Counted from the stretch's first letter, positions 17,186 to 27,780 are shown. The stretch: DNA of 64,000 bases from an uncultured Clostridium sp. (GCA_934746015.1 CAKVEW010000006.1:69869-133868), one strand, 5' to 3'. Numbers and translations: made by a program. The notes: a model not told the origin generated them from the sequence alone.

Positions 17186-19912
17186 CTATGCTCTTTTTCT
17201 TTTAATAGTACAAAAAATCAAACCACTAGAAGCTATAATTAAAACTATATATAAAATTATATTAACAGAATCTCCTGTCTTTGCTGCTACTTGAGTATTT
17301 GTAGTTTGTGCTTTATATGTTTTTTCTACATTTTGATCTTTATTCACTTCCGTATTTGAGTTCCCTTTGTTTGAATCATCAACATTTTCTGTACCCTTTT
17401 TCTCTTCAGCCCTTTTAATATTAAATATGTATGTTGTTCTTTCTGAACCATCTACACTTACATTCTCAACAGTTATTATATTATTTCCTGTATTTAATGC
17501 AACAGAACCATTCCATCTTTCTAATGCATTTTTATTTAAATATATAGTGTTTCCTTTATCAGCAGGAATCATAGTGAATTGGAATTCAGTCACATCATTA
17601 TCAACTTCTGCTGTATATTCAGTTATTTCCTTATTAAAAGCACTATTAATTTCATCTATATTACAAGTAAATTCTTCTAGATCAGCAGTTTTTTCATTAA
17701 TTCTCCAAAGTTGAGCTCCATAAAAAGGATTGGCAGTTCCTAAATATAGACCATTACTTCCTACAAATAAAGTTCTACAACCATAATTATACTCATCATT
17801 AAATCCATTGATAGTAACTGTATCGTATTGCCTACCATCCTTTGTACAGTATAGTTCAAATCCTGGTGTATCATTTGCAGCAATGACATCAGATACTCGT
17901 ACATAACAATCTACACCTTCTTGATCTACATTTCTAAATACGTCTAGTACGCTTTTCAAAGAATTTAATACACTAGTCAATGCTTCAATAATTTGATTAT
18001 ATCTATCTCCCTCAATTGAATCTTCTAAATCATTTATTTTATCTATAATATCCTCTATTGTGTCAGAAATAGAGGCAACAGCTCCCTCCTCTATTCTAAT
18101 TCCATTAAGAATTTTAGAAACTGCTTCTGTAGTTGCTTCTCCATCTATATTACTATGAATATAAACTAATACATCTAGTAAAGCGTTAATTTCTTCTTCA
18201 CTAAGAGCACTATCAGCAACTTTTCTTTCAGAATCTTCTTGGTTTTCTTCTAATATATTTACTTTTGAGGAAAACTCAGTTTCTAAATCATTATTTATAA
18301 ATGAATTATATATATCTGCTGCTAGTTTTATTCTATCAGATTCATTATTACCTTCAGTGCTATTATCTATGTTATAGGTACCTATATTATTATTTCCACT
18401 AGAAATAAGAGTAATGAACTTAATAACATATTCTAATTGTTGTCTATATTCTTCGTCCTTCATTTCAAATAGATCACCATTTGTAAGTTTTGTTAGATAC
18501 TTGTACATAGAATAAGCATCAAAAGTTCCTATGTATAACTTATCATTATATACTACTGCACGCCAATTATATTGAGTAGTACTATAATCATCATCATTAA
18601 ATCCTGCTCCCAATAATGCTGAATATTCAATATTGGAAGGACAGTTTTTCTCATCTCCTACTACCATCTGCATCTTTCCATCAGATGTAAGCCTAAAGAC
18701 AGATGTCTCATTGTCCATATTCGCTTCCATCATTTTAAGACTATTGAAGAAAACTTCCATATCAGGTTGTTCTGACATGAACATTGAAAGTAGTCCGTAG
18801 GCTCCATATATTATAGAGTCCATCGCATCTGAAAAAGTTATAAAATATAAGTCATTATTAAATATATAAGGGCTTGCTGCATAATTAAGGGAATTCCCAA
18901 AACCAGCACTGTAAATAGAATTTTCTGTTTCACCAACAATATCAGTCCAAACCCATCCATATTTATTGGCTATTTCACTTTCTGACTCAGAGGCTTTATG
19001 AGCTTCGTATACTATGGCTCCATGTAGGGTCATTAAAGTTAGATATAATGAACCATTGTATTCAACCATATCCCAAACATCTCCTCCTGTTGAGAAATAG
19101 CCTTCCTTCTCATACTGTTTAAAATCATTATAATCTGCTATAAGCTGATAATTATCTCCATCTGTAGTAGAATAAATATTTATTTTATATGCTGTAGAAT
19201 CATCCATTACATTATCTGTATTTTTATCAGTTCCTCCAACATACATTGTCTCTTTATCGTTGCTTACAGTCATTGCACGCATATATCCTCCAGGTACATT
19301 AAATACAACCTCTGGAGTTTCTTGATTATTATTAGATATACGCCAAATCATACTATTACTTGTTCCATTAGCATTAAAATATAGATTATCCTTGAAAGAC
19401 ATACATGCACGGAAACCACTTACATAGCTATAGGCTCCAGAAGAATAGTCTGCTGAATCGAAATATTTTTCCATAGAATTGGTTTTTACATTATACCTAA
19501 AAATACATGCTTGTGCAAAACTTGCTGGAGAGGTATCAGTTTTAAGTTCTCCATTTGTAATTGTATCTACTAAAGATTTCATTATTTCCCTATTACCAGA
19601 GCTAGACATAAAACTACTTAATGCCGCATATAAAATATTTCTATTACTACCTATATAAATATAATCTCCATATTCGTCTTCCATCTCCTGCATAGACCAA
19701 GCATAAGAGTTTTCTCTATCACCTCCATTTTCCAATCCATCAGCCTGTCCTGAAACTGTATAAGGATTTGATACTTTTTCAATTAAATATTGCCCATCAT
19801 TTCTGTAGATGTTAGCAGATGAATTTTCAGCACTTACTGGTACACTAATACCAGCAAGTGCTGAAAAACCTAAAATAAATGCTGTCAATAAAGAAATAAC
19901 CTTTTTTTTCAT
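17186..19912 (-). CDS. Large secreted, membrane- or wall-anchored protein with a cadherin-like beta-sandwich domain
   Basis: This 908-residue protein has a signal peptide with predicted cleavage after VPVSA (residue 28). Residues from about 50 to 480 carry repeated strand-turn units (NLYFNANG, SLYLTLMT, DLYFITFSD, KLYIGTFD) that suggest a beta-propeller-like fold. A charged helical insert covers about 500-660, and more propeller-like units follow (GLYLGTANPFYGAQLWRI). At about 757-845 is a cadherin-like beta-sandwich (NKEITEYTAEVDND to TTYIFNIKR). A Thr/Asn/Lys linker leads to AAKTGDS, a hydrophobic helix and KRKRA. The KTG-helix-basic tail resembles a sortase signal but lacks the usual LP. 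No ligand or enzyme motif was recognised. Confidence 0.8.
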   Translation of the reverse strand: MKKKVISLLTAFILGFSALAGISVPVSAENSSANIYRNDGQYLIEKVSNPYTVSGQADGLENGGDRENSYAWSMQEMEDEYGDYIYIGSNRNILYAALSSFMSSSGNREIMKSLVDTITNGELKTDTSPASFAQACIFRYNVKTNSMEKYFDSADYSSGAYSYVSGFRACMSFKDNLYFNANGTSNSMIWRISNNNQETPEVVFNVPGGYMRAMTVSNDKETMYVGGTDKNTDNVMDDSTAYKINIYSTTDGDNYQLIADYNDFKQYEKEGYFSTGGDVWDMVEYNGSLYLTLMTLHGAIVYEAHKASESESEIANKYGWVWTDIVGETENSIYSAGFGNSLNYAASPYIFNNDLYFITFSDAMDSIIYGAYGLLSMFMSEQPDMEVFFNSLKMMEANMDNETSVFRLTSDGKMQMVVGDEKNCPSNIEYSALLGAGFNDDDYSTTQYNWRAVVYNDKLYIGTFDAYSMYKYLTKLTNGDLFEMKDEEYRQQLEYVIKFITLISSGNNNIGTYNIDNSTEGNNESDRIKLAADIYNSFINNDLETEFSSKVNILEENQEDSERKVADSALSEEEINALLDVLVYIHSNIDGEATTEAVSKILNGIRIEEGAVASISDTIEDIIDKINDLEDSIEGDRYNQIIEALTSVLNSLKSVLDVFRNVDQEGVDCYVRVSDVIAANDTPGFELYCTKDGRQYDTVTINGFNDEYNYGCRTLFVGSNGLYLGTANPFYGAQLWRINEKTADLEEFTCNIDEINSAFNKEITEYTAEVDNDVTEFQFTMIPADKGNTIYLNKNALERWNGSVALNTGNNIITVENVSVDGSERTTYIFNIKRAEEKKGTENVDDSNKGNSNTEVNKDQNVEKTYKAQTTNTQVAAKTGDSVNIILYIVLIIASSGLIFCTIKRKRA

Positions 19913-20056
19913 AAAAATCCCCTTTCTTTACACATAATATTATTTCATATATTTAAGCAAATTTAAAACGTCTTCCCCTTAATTTTACAGCTATTATTCT
20001 TAATATTCAATATTTTCTTATAATTTTATAGCATTTTTATATCTTTTTTAATACAT

Positions 20057-20104
20057 AAAAAAAGATATAGGCTTTAGTATTATTCATACTAAAAACCTAT
20101 ATCT
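20057..20104 (-). terminator. Terminator after the PFOR gene
   Basis: On the minus strand AGATATAGG and CCTATATCT pair, with an inner TTTTAGTA/TACTAAA stem, and seven Ts follow. It begins 18 bases after the PFOR stop codon. Confidence 0.85.
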
Positions 20105-20121
20105 CTATACTCTATTTATTT

Positions 20122-23100
20122 TTATTGTTGTTCAGCTAATCTCTTGTAGCCTGCTAATCTATCCATAGCATCTTTTTCTGTCTTTTCAAATAAAGCTTCT
20201 GCATGTTCTGGGAATGCTTTCGCAAGTGAAGCATATCTTACTTCTCCCATTAAGAATTCTCTGAAGCTTGCTTTTGGTTCTTTAGAATCTAATGAGAATG
20301 GATTCTTAGTTCCTTTTAATGTTGGGTTATATCTATATAATCCCCAATATCCACATTCAACAGCTTTCTTAGCTTCTTCTTGGCTATTCATCATACCAGT
20401 CTTAATACCATGACTTATACATGGAGCATAAGCGATGATTAATGATGGACCATTATAAGCTTCTGCTTCAGCTATTGCTTTAAGAGTTTGGTTCTTATCA
20501 GCTCCCATAGAAATTTGTGCTACATAAACATATCCATATGTCATAGCCATCATTCCAAGGTCTTTCTTCTTAGTCTTCTTACCTGATGCAGCAAATTTAG
20601 CTATAGCTGCAGCTGGAGTTGATTTAGAAGATTGTCCTCCTGTATTTGAGTAAATTTCTGTATCAAATACAAGTACATTTACATCTTCACCAGAAGCTAG
20701 AACGTGGTCTAATCCACCGTATCCGATGTCATATGCCCATCCGTCTCCTCCGAATATCCATTGAGATCTCTTAATTAAGAATTCTTTATCATTTAAGATT
20801 TCTCTTGCATAATCAGCATCAACATTTTGTAATACAGATATAACTCTGTTAGCTCTATCTCTAGTTCCTTCTCCACTGTTCATATGATCTAACCAGTCTT
20901 GAAGTACTGCCTTAGCATCTTCTGAAAGTTCTGTTTCTAAAGCCTTAGTCATATTATCAGCTATTCTTTCTCTTATAGCCTTAACTCCTAAGAACATACC
21001 TAATCCAAATTCAGCATTATCTTCAAATAATGAATTTGCCCAAGCTGGACCATGTCCTTCATGGTTTACTGTATATGGAGTTGCTGGTACTGAACCTCCC
21101 CAAATTGAAGAACATCCAGTAGCATTAGCTATCATCATTCTATCTCCAAATAATTGAGTTACAAGCTTAGCGTATGGAGTTTCTCCACAACCTGCACAAG
21201 CTCCTGAGAATTCGAATAATGGTTGTTCAAATTGGCTACCCTTAACAGTATTCTTATTCATAGGGTTCTTCTTAGGCGTAACATCTTTAATAGCATAATC
21301 CCATGCTTCAATTTGCTCTTCTTGAGTATCAATTGGTTTCATTATTAAAGCCTTACCTGGTGCTGGACATACTTGAGCACAGTTTCCACAGCCTGTACAA
21401 TCTAATGGAGTAACTCCAATTGTATAGAATGTTGGTTCTTCTGTTCTTAATGCCTTTGCAGGTACTATCTTCATTGTTTCTGGTGCATTTGTCTTTTCAT
21501 CTTCATTTAATAAGAATGGTCTTATAACTGCGTGTGGACAAACATATGCACATTGGTTACATTGAATACATTTATCTTGTTGCCATTCTGGAACATTAAT
21601 TGCGATACCTCTCTTTTCATAAGCAGCAGTACCAGGTATAAATGTACCATCTTCCATTCCTTCAAATGCTGATACAGGAAGATCAAATCCTTTTTGAGCA
21701 TTGATAGGTTCTACTATATTCTTAATAAATGCTGGGATATTACCCTTATCTTCTTTAACTTCATCCTTAGCATCTTTCCAGTCAGCTGGAACATCTACTC
21801 TAACTATAGATTCAACACCTTTATCTATAGCAGCAAAGTTCATATTAACAACTTTTTCACCTTTTTTACCGTATGAAGTTACAACAGCATCTTTTAAGTA
21901 CTTAACAGCATCTTCAACTGGTATAATGTTAGCAATCTTAAAGAATGCAGCTTGCATTATCATGTTGATTCTTCCACCAAGTCCAATTTCTTGTGCTATC
22001 TTAACAGCATTTAATGTATAGAATTCAATATTGTTTTCAGCAATATATCTCTTCATTGAAGCAGGTAATTTTTCATTAACTTCTTCTGGAGTCCAGATTG
22101 TATTTAATAAGAATTTACCATTTTTCTTTAATCCTTCTAATACATCATATTTATATACATATGCTTGATTATGACATGCAATAAAATCAGCCTTATCTAC
22201 TAAATATGGTGACTTAATTGGCTTCTTACCAAATCTTAAGTGTGATACAGTTATACCACCTGACTTCTTAGAGTCATATGCAAAGTATCCTTGAGCGTAC
22301 ATGTCTGTATGGTCTCCGATAATCTTAATAGCACTCTTGTTAGCACCAACAGTACCATCTGATCCTAATCCCCAGAACTTACATGCTTTTGTTCCTTCTG
22401 TAGATGCATCAATATCTTCTAGTTTTTCTAATGAAGTATTAGTTACATCATCAACTATAGAAATTGTGAATCCATCCTTAGGAGTTTCCTTAGTAAGGTT
22501 AGCAAATACTGCACCTATATCTGATGGGTTTGGATCCTTAGAACCTAATCCATATCTTCCTCCAACTATAACTGGAGCATTTTCTCTTCCATAGAATGCA
22601 CTCTTAACATCTAGGTATAATGGTTCACCTATTGAACCTGGTTCTTTTGTTCTATCTAAAACAGCTATAGATTTAACTGTAGCTGGTATAACCTTAAATA
22701 ATCTTTCTGCAGAGAATGGTCTAAATAGTCTTACTTTAACTACACCAACTTTTTCTCCTCTTGCATTTAAATAATCAACTGTTTCTTCAATAACGTCAGT
22801 TGATGATCCCATAGAAATAATTATTCTATCAGCATCTGGTGCTCCATAGTAATCGAAGCAGTGATATTCTCTTCCTGTTAGCTTAGTTATTTCAGCCATG
22901 TAGCTTTCTACTACTTCTGGAATATCATCATAGAATCTATTTACAGATTCTCTAGTTTGGAAATAAATATCTGGATTTTGAGCTGTACCTCTAGTAACTG
23001 GACTATTAGGATTTAAAGCTCTCTTTCTAAATCCATTTAAAGCATCATAATCTACTAAATGAGCTAATTCATCATATTCTAAAACTTCTATCTTTTGAAT

Positions 23101-23634
23101 TTCATGTGATGTTCTAAATCCATCAAAGAAATTCATGAAAGGAATTCTAGTTTTAATTGAAGTTAAGTGTGCAACTGCAGATAAATCCATAACTTCTTGT
23201 ACTGATCCTTCTGCAAGCATTGCAAAACCAGTTTGTCTTGCAGCCATAACATCTTGATGATCTCCAAATATACTTAATGAAGATGTCGCTAAAGCTCTTG
23301 CTGATATATGGAATACTGTTGGAAGCATTTCCCCTGCAATTTTGTACATATTTGGTATCATTAATAATAAACCTTGAGATGCTGTGTATGTTGTTGTTAA
23401 CGCACCTGCTTGTAAAGATCCATGAACTGCACCAGCAGCACCTGCTTCTGATTGCATTTCCATAACCTTAACAGGTTGTCCAAATATGTTCTTTCTTCCT
23501 TGTGCTGCCCACTCATCAACGTGTTCAGCCATTGGTGAAGATGGTGTGATTGGGAATATAGCAGCTACTTCTGTAAAAGCATAAGATATATGAGCGGCAG
23601 CTGTATTACCATCCATAGTTTTCATTTTTCTCAT
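20122..23634 (-). CDS. nifJ: Pyruvate:ferredoxin (flavodoxin) oxidoreductase
   Basis: This single-chain homodimer-type PFOR of about 1,170 residues oxidises pyruvate to acetyl-CoA and CO2 and passes electrons to ferredoxin or flavodoxin, a central step of clostridial fermentation. Domains in order are: the N-terminal pyruvate-binding domain (ITPSSPMAEHVDEW), the CoA/transketolase-C region, a gamma domain, two [4Fe-4S] motifs (CIQCNQCAYVCP and CTGCGNCAQVCP), and the TPP domain with CAGCGETP, GDGWAYDIGYGG and NTGGQSSKS. The ATG at 23634 is used because the 44-residue upstream extension does not belong to the family and an AGAGGT site precedes this ATG. A flavodoxin, a possible electron acceptor, is the next gene upstream. 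Confidence 0.97.
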   Translation of the reverse strand: MRKMKTMDGNTAAAHISYAFTEVAAIFPITPSSPMAEHVDEWAAQGRKNIFGQPVKVMEMQSEAGAAGAVHGSLQAGALTTTYTASQGLLLMIPNMYKIAGEMLPTVFHISARALATSSLSIFGDHQDVMAARQTGFAMLAEGSVQEVMDLSAVAHLTSIKTRIPFMNFFDGFRTSHEIQKIEVLEYDELAHLVDYDALNGFRKRALNPNSPVTRGTAQNPDIYFQTRESVNRFYDDIPEVVESYMAEITKLTGREYHCFDYYGAPDADRIIISMGSSTDVIEETVDYLNARGEKVGVVKVRLFRPFSAERLFKVIPATVKSIAVLDRTKEPGSIGEPLYLDVKSAFYGRENAPVIVGGRYGLGSKDPNPSDIGAVFANLTKETPKDGFTISIVDDVTNTSLEKLEDIDASTEGTKACKFWGLGSDGTVGANKSAIKIIGDHTDMYAQGYFAYDSKKSGGITVSHLRFGKKPIKSPYLVDKADFIACHNQAYVYKYDVLEGLKKNGKFLLNTIWTPEEVNEKLPASMKRYIAENNIEFYTLNAVKIAQEIGLGGRINMIMQAAFFKIANIIPVEDAVKYLKDAVVTSYGKKGEKVVNMNFAAIDKGVESIVRVDVPADWKDAKDEVKEDKGNIPAFIKNIVEPINAQKGFDLPVSAFEGMEDGTFIPGTAAYEKRGIAINVPEWQQDKCIQCNQCAYVCPHAVIRPFLLNEDEKTNAPETMKIVPAKALRTEEPTFYTIGVTPLDCTGCGNCAQVCPAPGKALIMKPIDTQEEQIEAWDYAIKDVTPKKNPMNKNTVKGSQFEQPLFEFSGACAGCGETPYAKLVTQLFGDRMMIANATGCSSIWGGSVPATPYTVNHEGHGPAWANSLFEDNAEFGLGMFLGVKAIRERIADNMTKALETELSEDAKAVLQDWLDHMNSGEGTRDRANRVISVLQNVDADYAREILNDKEFLIKRSQWIFGGDGWAYDIGYGGLDHVLASGEDVNVLVFDTEIYSNTGGQSSKSTPAAAIAKFAASGKKTKKKDLGMMAMTYGYVYVAQISMGADKNQTLKAIAEAEAYNGPSLIIAYAPCISHGIKTGMMNSQEEAKKAVECGYWGLYRYNPTLKGTKNPFSLDSKEPKASFREFLMGEVRYASLAKAFPEHAEALFEKTEKDAMDRLAGYKRLAEQQ

Positions 23635-23806
23635 TATGTTCGACCTCTCTTCCTTATATATAAATATAATAGTACTCAAATACAGATATTTAAAACTGTA
23701 TTTAAAATTTAAGAATGAATTATTTAGTAATAAAAATTTATATTCTTCAATCGAAGTCTTAAGCACTTAACCCCTATATAAGTACTTCTTAAAAGTCAGT
23801 ATCCTC

Positions 23807-24241
23807 TTAAAGAATTTCTTTTGTTAATTCTTCTCCAAGTTTTTTAGCTTCTTTTAAATCTTCTTCACTTGGTGATTCTTTAACGGCGATGCTTCCTACA
23901 ACATTAAAGTCGTAATCCTTCATTCGTTGAATCCAATCAACCATGAACTTTCCATCATCCCATCCATATGATCCAAATAATACTACTTTCTTTTGTTTAT
24001 TAGGTAGTAATTTAAATTGGTTTATGAAAGGCTCCATCTCCTGTTGTTCAATTTTATTGTTATCCATTGAAGGGCTTCCAAAAGCAACTGCATCTGCTTC
24101 ATTTACATCTTCAATTGTTGCATCACAAACATGTTTTATGATTACTTCTGAATTTTTATTTTCAGCGCCTTCGGCAATTGAATTTGCAAGAACTTCAACA
24201 TTTCCTCCATTACTCCAATAGATAATAGAAATTTTTTTCAT
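23807..24241 (-). CDS. Short-chain flavodoxin
   Basis: The 144-residue protein is a short-chain flavodoxin carrying FMN between redox partners. The phosphate-binding loop is YWSNGGNVE (usually SxTGNTE), and FMN ring contacts lie in FGSPSMDNN and SYGWDDGKF. It replaces ferredoxin in many clostridia under iron limitation. It is transcribed toward the PFOR gene, and no terminator stands out in the roughly 170-base gap, so some read-through is possible. A clear sigma-A promoter lies upstream. Confidence 0.92.
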   Translation of the reverse strand: MKKISIIYWSNGGNVEVLANSIAEGAENKNSEVIIKHVCDATIEDVNEADAVAFGSPSMDNNKIEQQEMEPFINQFKLLPNKQKKVVLFGSYGWDDGKFMVDWIQRMKDYDFNVVGSIAVKESPSEEDLKEAKKLGEELTKEIL

Positions 24242-24318
24242 TAATACATCACCTCATCCTCTGACTAAAAAGTCACTCCTTGGATATATATTACCTATTT
24301 TTACACTTACTATTTTAT

Positions 24319-24346
24319 TATATAACACTATTTTTTTTTTGCAAGT
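24319..24346 (-). promoter_or_regulatory. Sigma-A promoter for the flavodoxin gene
   Basis: On the minus strand TTGCAA, 16 bases that include a run of As, and a perfect TATAAT. The start codon lies about 75 bases downstream. The leader also contains a short TGACT/AGTCA hairpin. Confidence 0.6.
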
Positions 24347-24400
24347 TTTCTATGTCCCATATTGGAACAATATTATCCTTTTGAGTAAAAATATCTTATT

Positions 24401-25486
24401 TTATTTAGATAACCTTATACTGTTAACTATTACCTCTAAAATTGCTTCAACTCCGTTATTTATACCACTTTTCTTCATATTTTCAACCAAACTATTTTTC
24501 TTATTTTTAAGCTCTTTTAGTTTTAAAATTATTTTTTTATCATCTTCTATCATCTCATCCTCATCTAAAACAATAGAATAACCTTCTTTTTCAAAGGAAT
24601 TTGCATTTAAAATTTGATCTCCTCTGCTTATCTTCTTAGATAAAGGTATTAACAAAGTTGGTTTATTTAATGCTAATAATTCAAAAATAACATTTGCACC
24701 AGCTCTAGAAATAACATAATCAGCTAACTTTAGTAAATGTGGTAACTCTTCCTTAACATATTCAAACTGAAGATAACCACTTTTCCCATTCAAATTTTTA
24801 TCCAAATTATTTTTTCCACATATATGAATTATATTATAGTTTTTTAATATCTCATCTAAATTATTTCTAACTGCTTCATTAATACTTTTAGCTCCTAAGC
24901 TTCCTCCAATAACAAGTAAAACTTCTTTATTATCTTTAAATCCACATATTTCTCTTCCTTTTTCTTTACTTCCATTTAATATTTCTTCTCTAATAGGAGT
25001 CCCAGTTAGCACTCCTTTATTATCTTTTATATAATTTAAACTTTCTCTGAAAGTAACACAAAGTTTAGTACAGAAAGGAGCAGATAATTTATTTGCCAGT
25101 CCAGGAGTTAAATCTGATTCATGAGAAACCACAGGTATCTTTTTCATAGATGCTGCAATAACCACTGGTACTGCAACAAATCCTCCCTTAGAAAATATTA
25201 CATTTGGCTTTTCTCTTTTTAATATTTTGTTAGCTTCTAGTACACCTTTCATAACTTTAAAAGGATCAGAAAAATTCTTAAAATCAAAATATCTTCTTAA
25301 TTTTCCAGATGATATTTCATAATAAGGTATTTTTGCATCTCTAATTATTTCTTTTTCTATACCATCTTTACTTCCAATATACTTTATTTCAAAACCTCTT
25401 TTCTTTAGTCCTGGAACTAAAGCTAAGTTAGGAGTTACATGTCCTGCTGTTCCTCCACCGGTCATAATTATTTTATATTTGCTCAT
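24401..25486 (-). CDS. murG: UDP-GlcNAc:undecaprenyl-PP-MurNAc-pentapeptide GlcNAc transferase MurG
   Basis: This 361-residue GT28 enzyme completes lipid II on the inner face of the membrane. It has the N-terminal glycine loop ([16 protein letters not shown]), the [13 protein letters not shown] segment, the acceptor-site SHESDLTPG, and the C-terminal donor site with [33 protein letters not shown] and GDQILNA. In the first loop Ala takes the place of the second Gly of the usual GGTGGH. It stands alone, outside the usual division/cell-wall cluster. Confidence 0.95.
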   Translation of the reverse strand: MSKYKIIMTGGGTAGHVTPNLALVPGLKKRGFEIKYIGSKDGIEKEIIRDAKIPYYEISSGKLRRYFDFKNFSDPFKVMKGVLEANKILKREKPNVIFSKGGFVAVPVVIAASMKKIPVVSHESDLTPGLANKLSAPFCTKLCVTFRESLNYIKDNKGVLTGTPIREEILNGSKEKGREICGFKDNKEVLLVIGGSLGAKSINEAVRNNLDEILKNYNIIHICGKNNLDKNLNGKSGYLQFEYVKEELPHLLKLADYVISRAGANVIFELLALNKPTLLIPLSKKISRGDQILNANSFEKEGYSIVLDEDEMIEDDKKIILKLKELKNKKNSLVENMKKSGINNGVEAILEVIVNSIRLSK

Positions 25487-25689
25487 AGAAACACTCCTTT
25501 AAAATATAAATACTATATCAATATATCATATAATCATTTTTTATTTAATGTTATCTTTAAATTTTCTAAAAAAATTACTAGCATTATCTTCCTACCACTA
25601 TTATGTCCAATTTCCTTTACTTACATATAATATTTATCTAAAATTTACACAAGCTATAATTACAAAGATGAAAAGGAGGTGTAAATATT

Positions 25690-25872
25690 ATGGCAACTAA
25701 GTTAGTACCAGAAGCTAAAAATGGATTAGCTAAATTCAAAAATGAAGTAGCTAATGAAATGGGAGTTCCTTTTAGTGACTACAATGGAGACCTTTCTTCA
25801 AAACAATGCGGAAGTGTTGGAGGAGAAATGGTTAAAAGAATGGTTGAACAATATGAAAACACTATAAAATAG
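25690..25872 (+). CDS. Alpha/beta-type small acid-soluble spore protein
   Basis: This 60-residue SASP coats DNA in the dormant spore. It shows the GPR protease-site region (FKNEVANEMGVPF) and the DNA-binding GSVGGEMVKRMVEQYE helix. A Cys at residue 40 stands where most family members have Asn (NGSVGG). The AAAGGAGGTG site is strong. CATATAATA at 25624-25632 could be a sporulation sigma -10, but I could not assign a matching -35. It is an isolated plus-strand gene between murG and recJ. Confidence 0.93.
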   Translation: MATKLVPEAKNGLAKFKNEVANEMGVPFSDYNGDLSSKQCGSVGGEMVKRMVEQYENTIK

Positions 25873-25904
25873 TCTTTAATTGTAGACCATTAAATTTATA
25901 AATG

Positions 25905-25946
25905 GAGTTGTCTTAAAATCTTGATTTTAAGACAACTCTTATTTTT
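25905..25946 (+). terminator. Terminator after the SASP gene
   Basis: A perfect 16-base-pair hairpin (GAGTTGTCTTAAAATC and its complement, with a two-base loop) is followed by TTATTTTT. It lies 32 bases after the SASP stop and could also serve recJ on the other strand. Confidence 0.9.
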
Positions 25947-25988
25947 ACACTCAAAGAATTACAGAAAGATTATACTCTGGATAGATCT

Positions 25989-27770
25989 CTAGTTAATTCT
26001 TATGTTTTTAATATTAAGTTGAATATTTCTATTCCCATTAAACTCATTTATATTAGGATAATAAATAAGATCAGCTTTTAAGTTCAAATAACTGGTATTA
26101 CAAGCTTCATCAAATTTTTCACTACCATACTTATGGATCACATCCTCTTTAAAACTTTCAAATTTGTCAAAACTAATTCCATCTATATATAGAAACCTTC
26201 CATTTGACTCAAACCTAAATCTAAGTTTTAGAAAGTTCTTTTTTTTCCCTAATAACCACATTCTCTCTATTAAAAGATCTTTAACAGCAAATAAAGGGCT
26301 AGGATTTCCTTTTCCAAAAGGCCTTAAAGTTTCAATTGTATATATTAGCTCTTCATCTAAATAATTTAAGTTTAATGGCAAATCTATTTTTACAATTGGA
26401 ATCAGATCTTCCTCTGTTAGTGTACAATTTTCGTTTAATTTTCTTCTTAACGCTTCTATATTTTCTTCTTTTATTGATAATCCAGCAGCCATAGGATGAC
26501 CTCCGAATTTTTCTATTAGATAGGAGCACTTGTTAAGTTCTTTTGTTATATTATAGCCTTCTATTGATCTTGCTGACCCCTTTGGCATTTCTTTACCTTT
26601 AGTTAGAACTATGCAAGGCATATTGTACTTTTCTTTAATTCTTCCTGCTACTATCCCAGCAATACTTTCATGAACATTTTCATCATATACTACTATAACT
26701 TTATCAGATTTATTTTTTTCTGCTTCTATCCTATTTATTATTCTTTCAGTGCTTTCCTTTGTTAAATCTTGCCTTATTGTATTTAGTTCACTTAGCTGAT
26801 TTGCTAAAATTTTAGCTCTTTCTCTGTCCTCTGTAATTAATAGTTCTACTGATAGATCTGCTGTTTCTAGTCTTCCAGTAGCATTAATACATGGTCCTAC
26901 AACAAAACCTAAATGATATTCTTCAATTTTTTTATTATCTAGTAAAGTAGCCTTCTTAAGCTCTTGAATTCCATAATTTTGGCTATTATTTAATAAATCT
27001 AAGCCTTTTTTTACTATTATTCTATTCTCATCCACTAAATCTACTACATCGCATACTGTAGCAATGGCTGCAAATTGAAACAAATCTAGAAATTTTTCAT
27101 TATCTATATTAAACTCATCAAATAAGCACTTAGAAAATTTTAATGCTATTCCAGCTCCACATAGCATTTTAAAAGGGTATTTACAGTCCTTTTGCTTAGG
27201 ATTTATAACAGCATCAGCCTTAGGTGCTTCTTCTTTTAATATTCCCTCTTCATCTTCTTTAAGAGGAATATCATGATGATCAGTAATTACAACTTCCATG
27301 CCAAGACTTTTAGCAAGTTCCACTTGTTCAAAGGCAGAAATACCATTATCACAGGTTAATACAACTTCATAACCTTCTTCACTTAGTTTTTTTATTCTGC
27401 CACTATGCATTCCATAGCCTTCTTCTTCTCTATTAGGAATATAATAACTATAATTGGCTCCAACAGCTTTTAATGCTTTATATAAAATAGTTGTACTGTT
27501 TACGCCATCGCAATCATAATCTCCATAAATAATTATTTTCTTATTATTTAAAATTGCTTTTTTTATAATACTTACACCCTTTTTCATATCCTTCATAAGA
27601 TATCCATCATAAAGGTCTTCTACTGTTCCTTTTAAAAATCTTTTAGCTAAATTTATATCATCAATTCCCCTATTAGCTAATAATCTTAGAACTAAGGGAT
27701 TTTCATCTAAAAATTCAGAGAGCTTTAAAAAGCTCTCCTTTTTATTTACTAATATCCAATTTTCTTTCAT
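25989..27770 (-). CDS. recJ: Single-stranded-DNA-specific exonuclease RecJ
   Basis: This protein of about 593 residues is a DHH-family 5'-3' ssDNA exonuclease used in recombination and mismatch repair. Motifs are IIYGDYDCDGVNSTTIL, VVITDHHDIP (DHH), the GAGIALK region, VYDENVHESIAGIVAGRIKE and GGHPMAAGLSI (DHHA1), followed by an OB-like C-terminal region. The ATG at 27770 (MKENWIL) fits the family; the longer frame upstream overlaps the DJ-1 gene and has no homologous content. It is the last gene of parE-parC-DJ1-recJ. Confidence 0.93.
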   Translation of the reverse strand: MKENWILVNKKESFLKLSEFLDENPLVLRLLANRGIDDINLAKRFLKGTVEDLYDGYLMKDMKKGVSIIKKAILNNKKIIIYGDYDCDGVNSTTILYKALKAVGANYSYYIPNREEEGYGMHSGRIKKLSEEGYEVVLTCDNGISAFEQVELAKSLGMEVVITDHHDIPLKEDEEGILKEEAPKADAVINPKQKDCKYPFKMLCGAGIALKFSKCLFDEFNIDNEKFLDLFQFAAIATVCDVVDLVDENRIIVKKGLDLLNNSQNYGIQELKKATLLDNKKIEEYHLGFVVGPCINATGRLETADLSVELLITEDRERAKILANQLSELNTIRQDLTKESTERIINRIEAEKNKSDKVIVVYDENVHESIAGIVAGRIKEKYNMPCIVLTKGKEMPKGSARSIEGYNITKELNKCSYLIEKFGGHPMAAGLSIKEENIEALRRKLNENCTLTEEDLIPIVKIDLPLNLNYLDEELIYTIETLRPFGKGNPSPLFAVKDLLIERMWLLGKKKNFLKLRFRFESNGRFLYIDGISFDKFESFKEDVIHKYGSEKFDEACNTSYLNLKADLIYYPNINEFNGNRNIQLNIKNIRIN

Positions 27771-27780
27771 ATTACACCTA

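Noticed and set aside
20122..23766. PFOR start at 23766
   Set aside because: The 44 extra residues do not resemble PFOR and the family N-terminus begins at MRKMKTMDGN (23634).
23635..23806. Rex-type operator upstream of PFOR
   Set aside because: No TTGTTAA-like inverted repeat is present in the gap.
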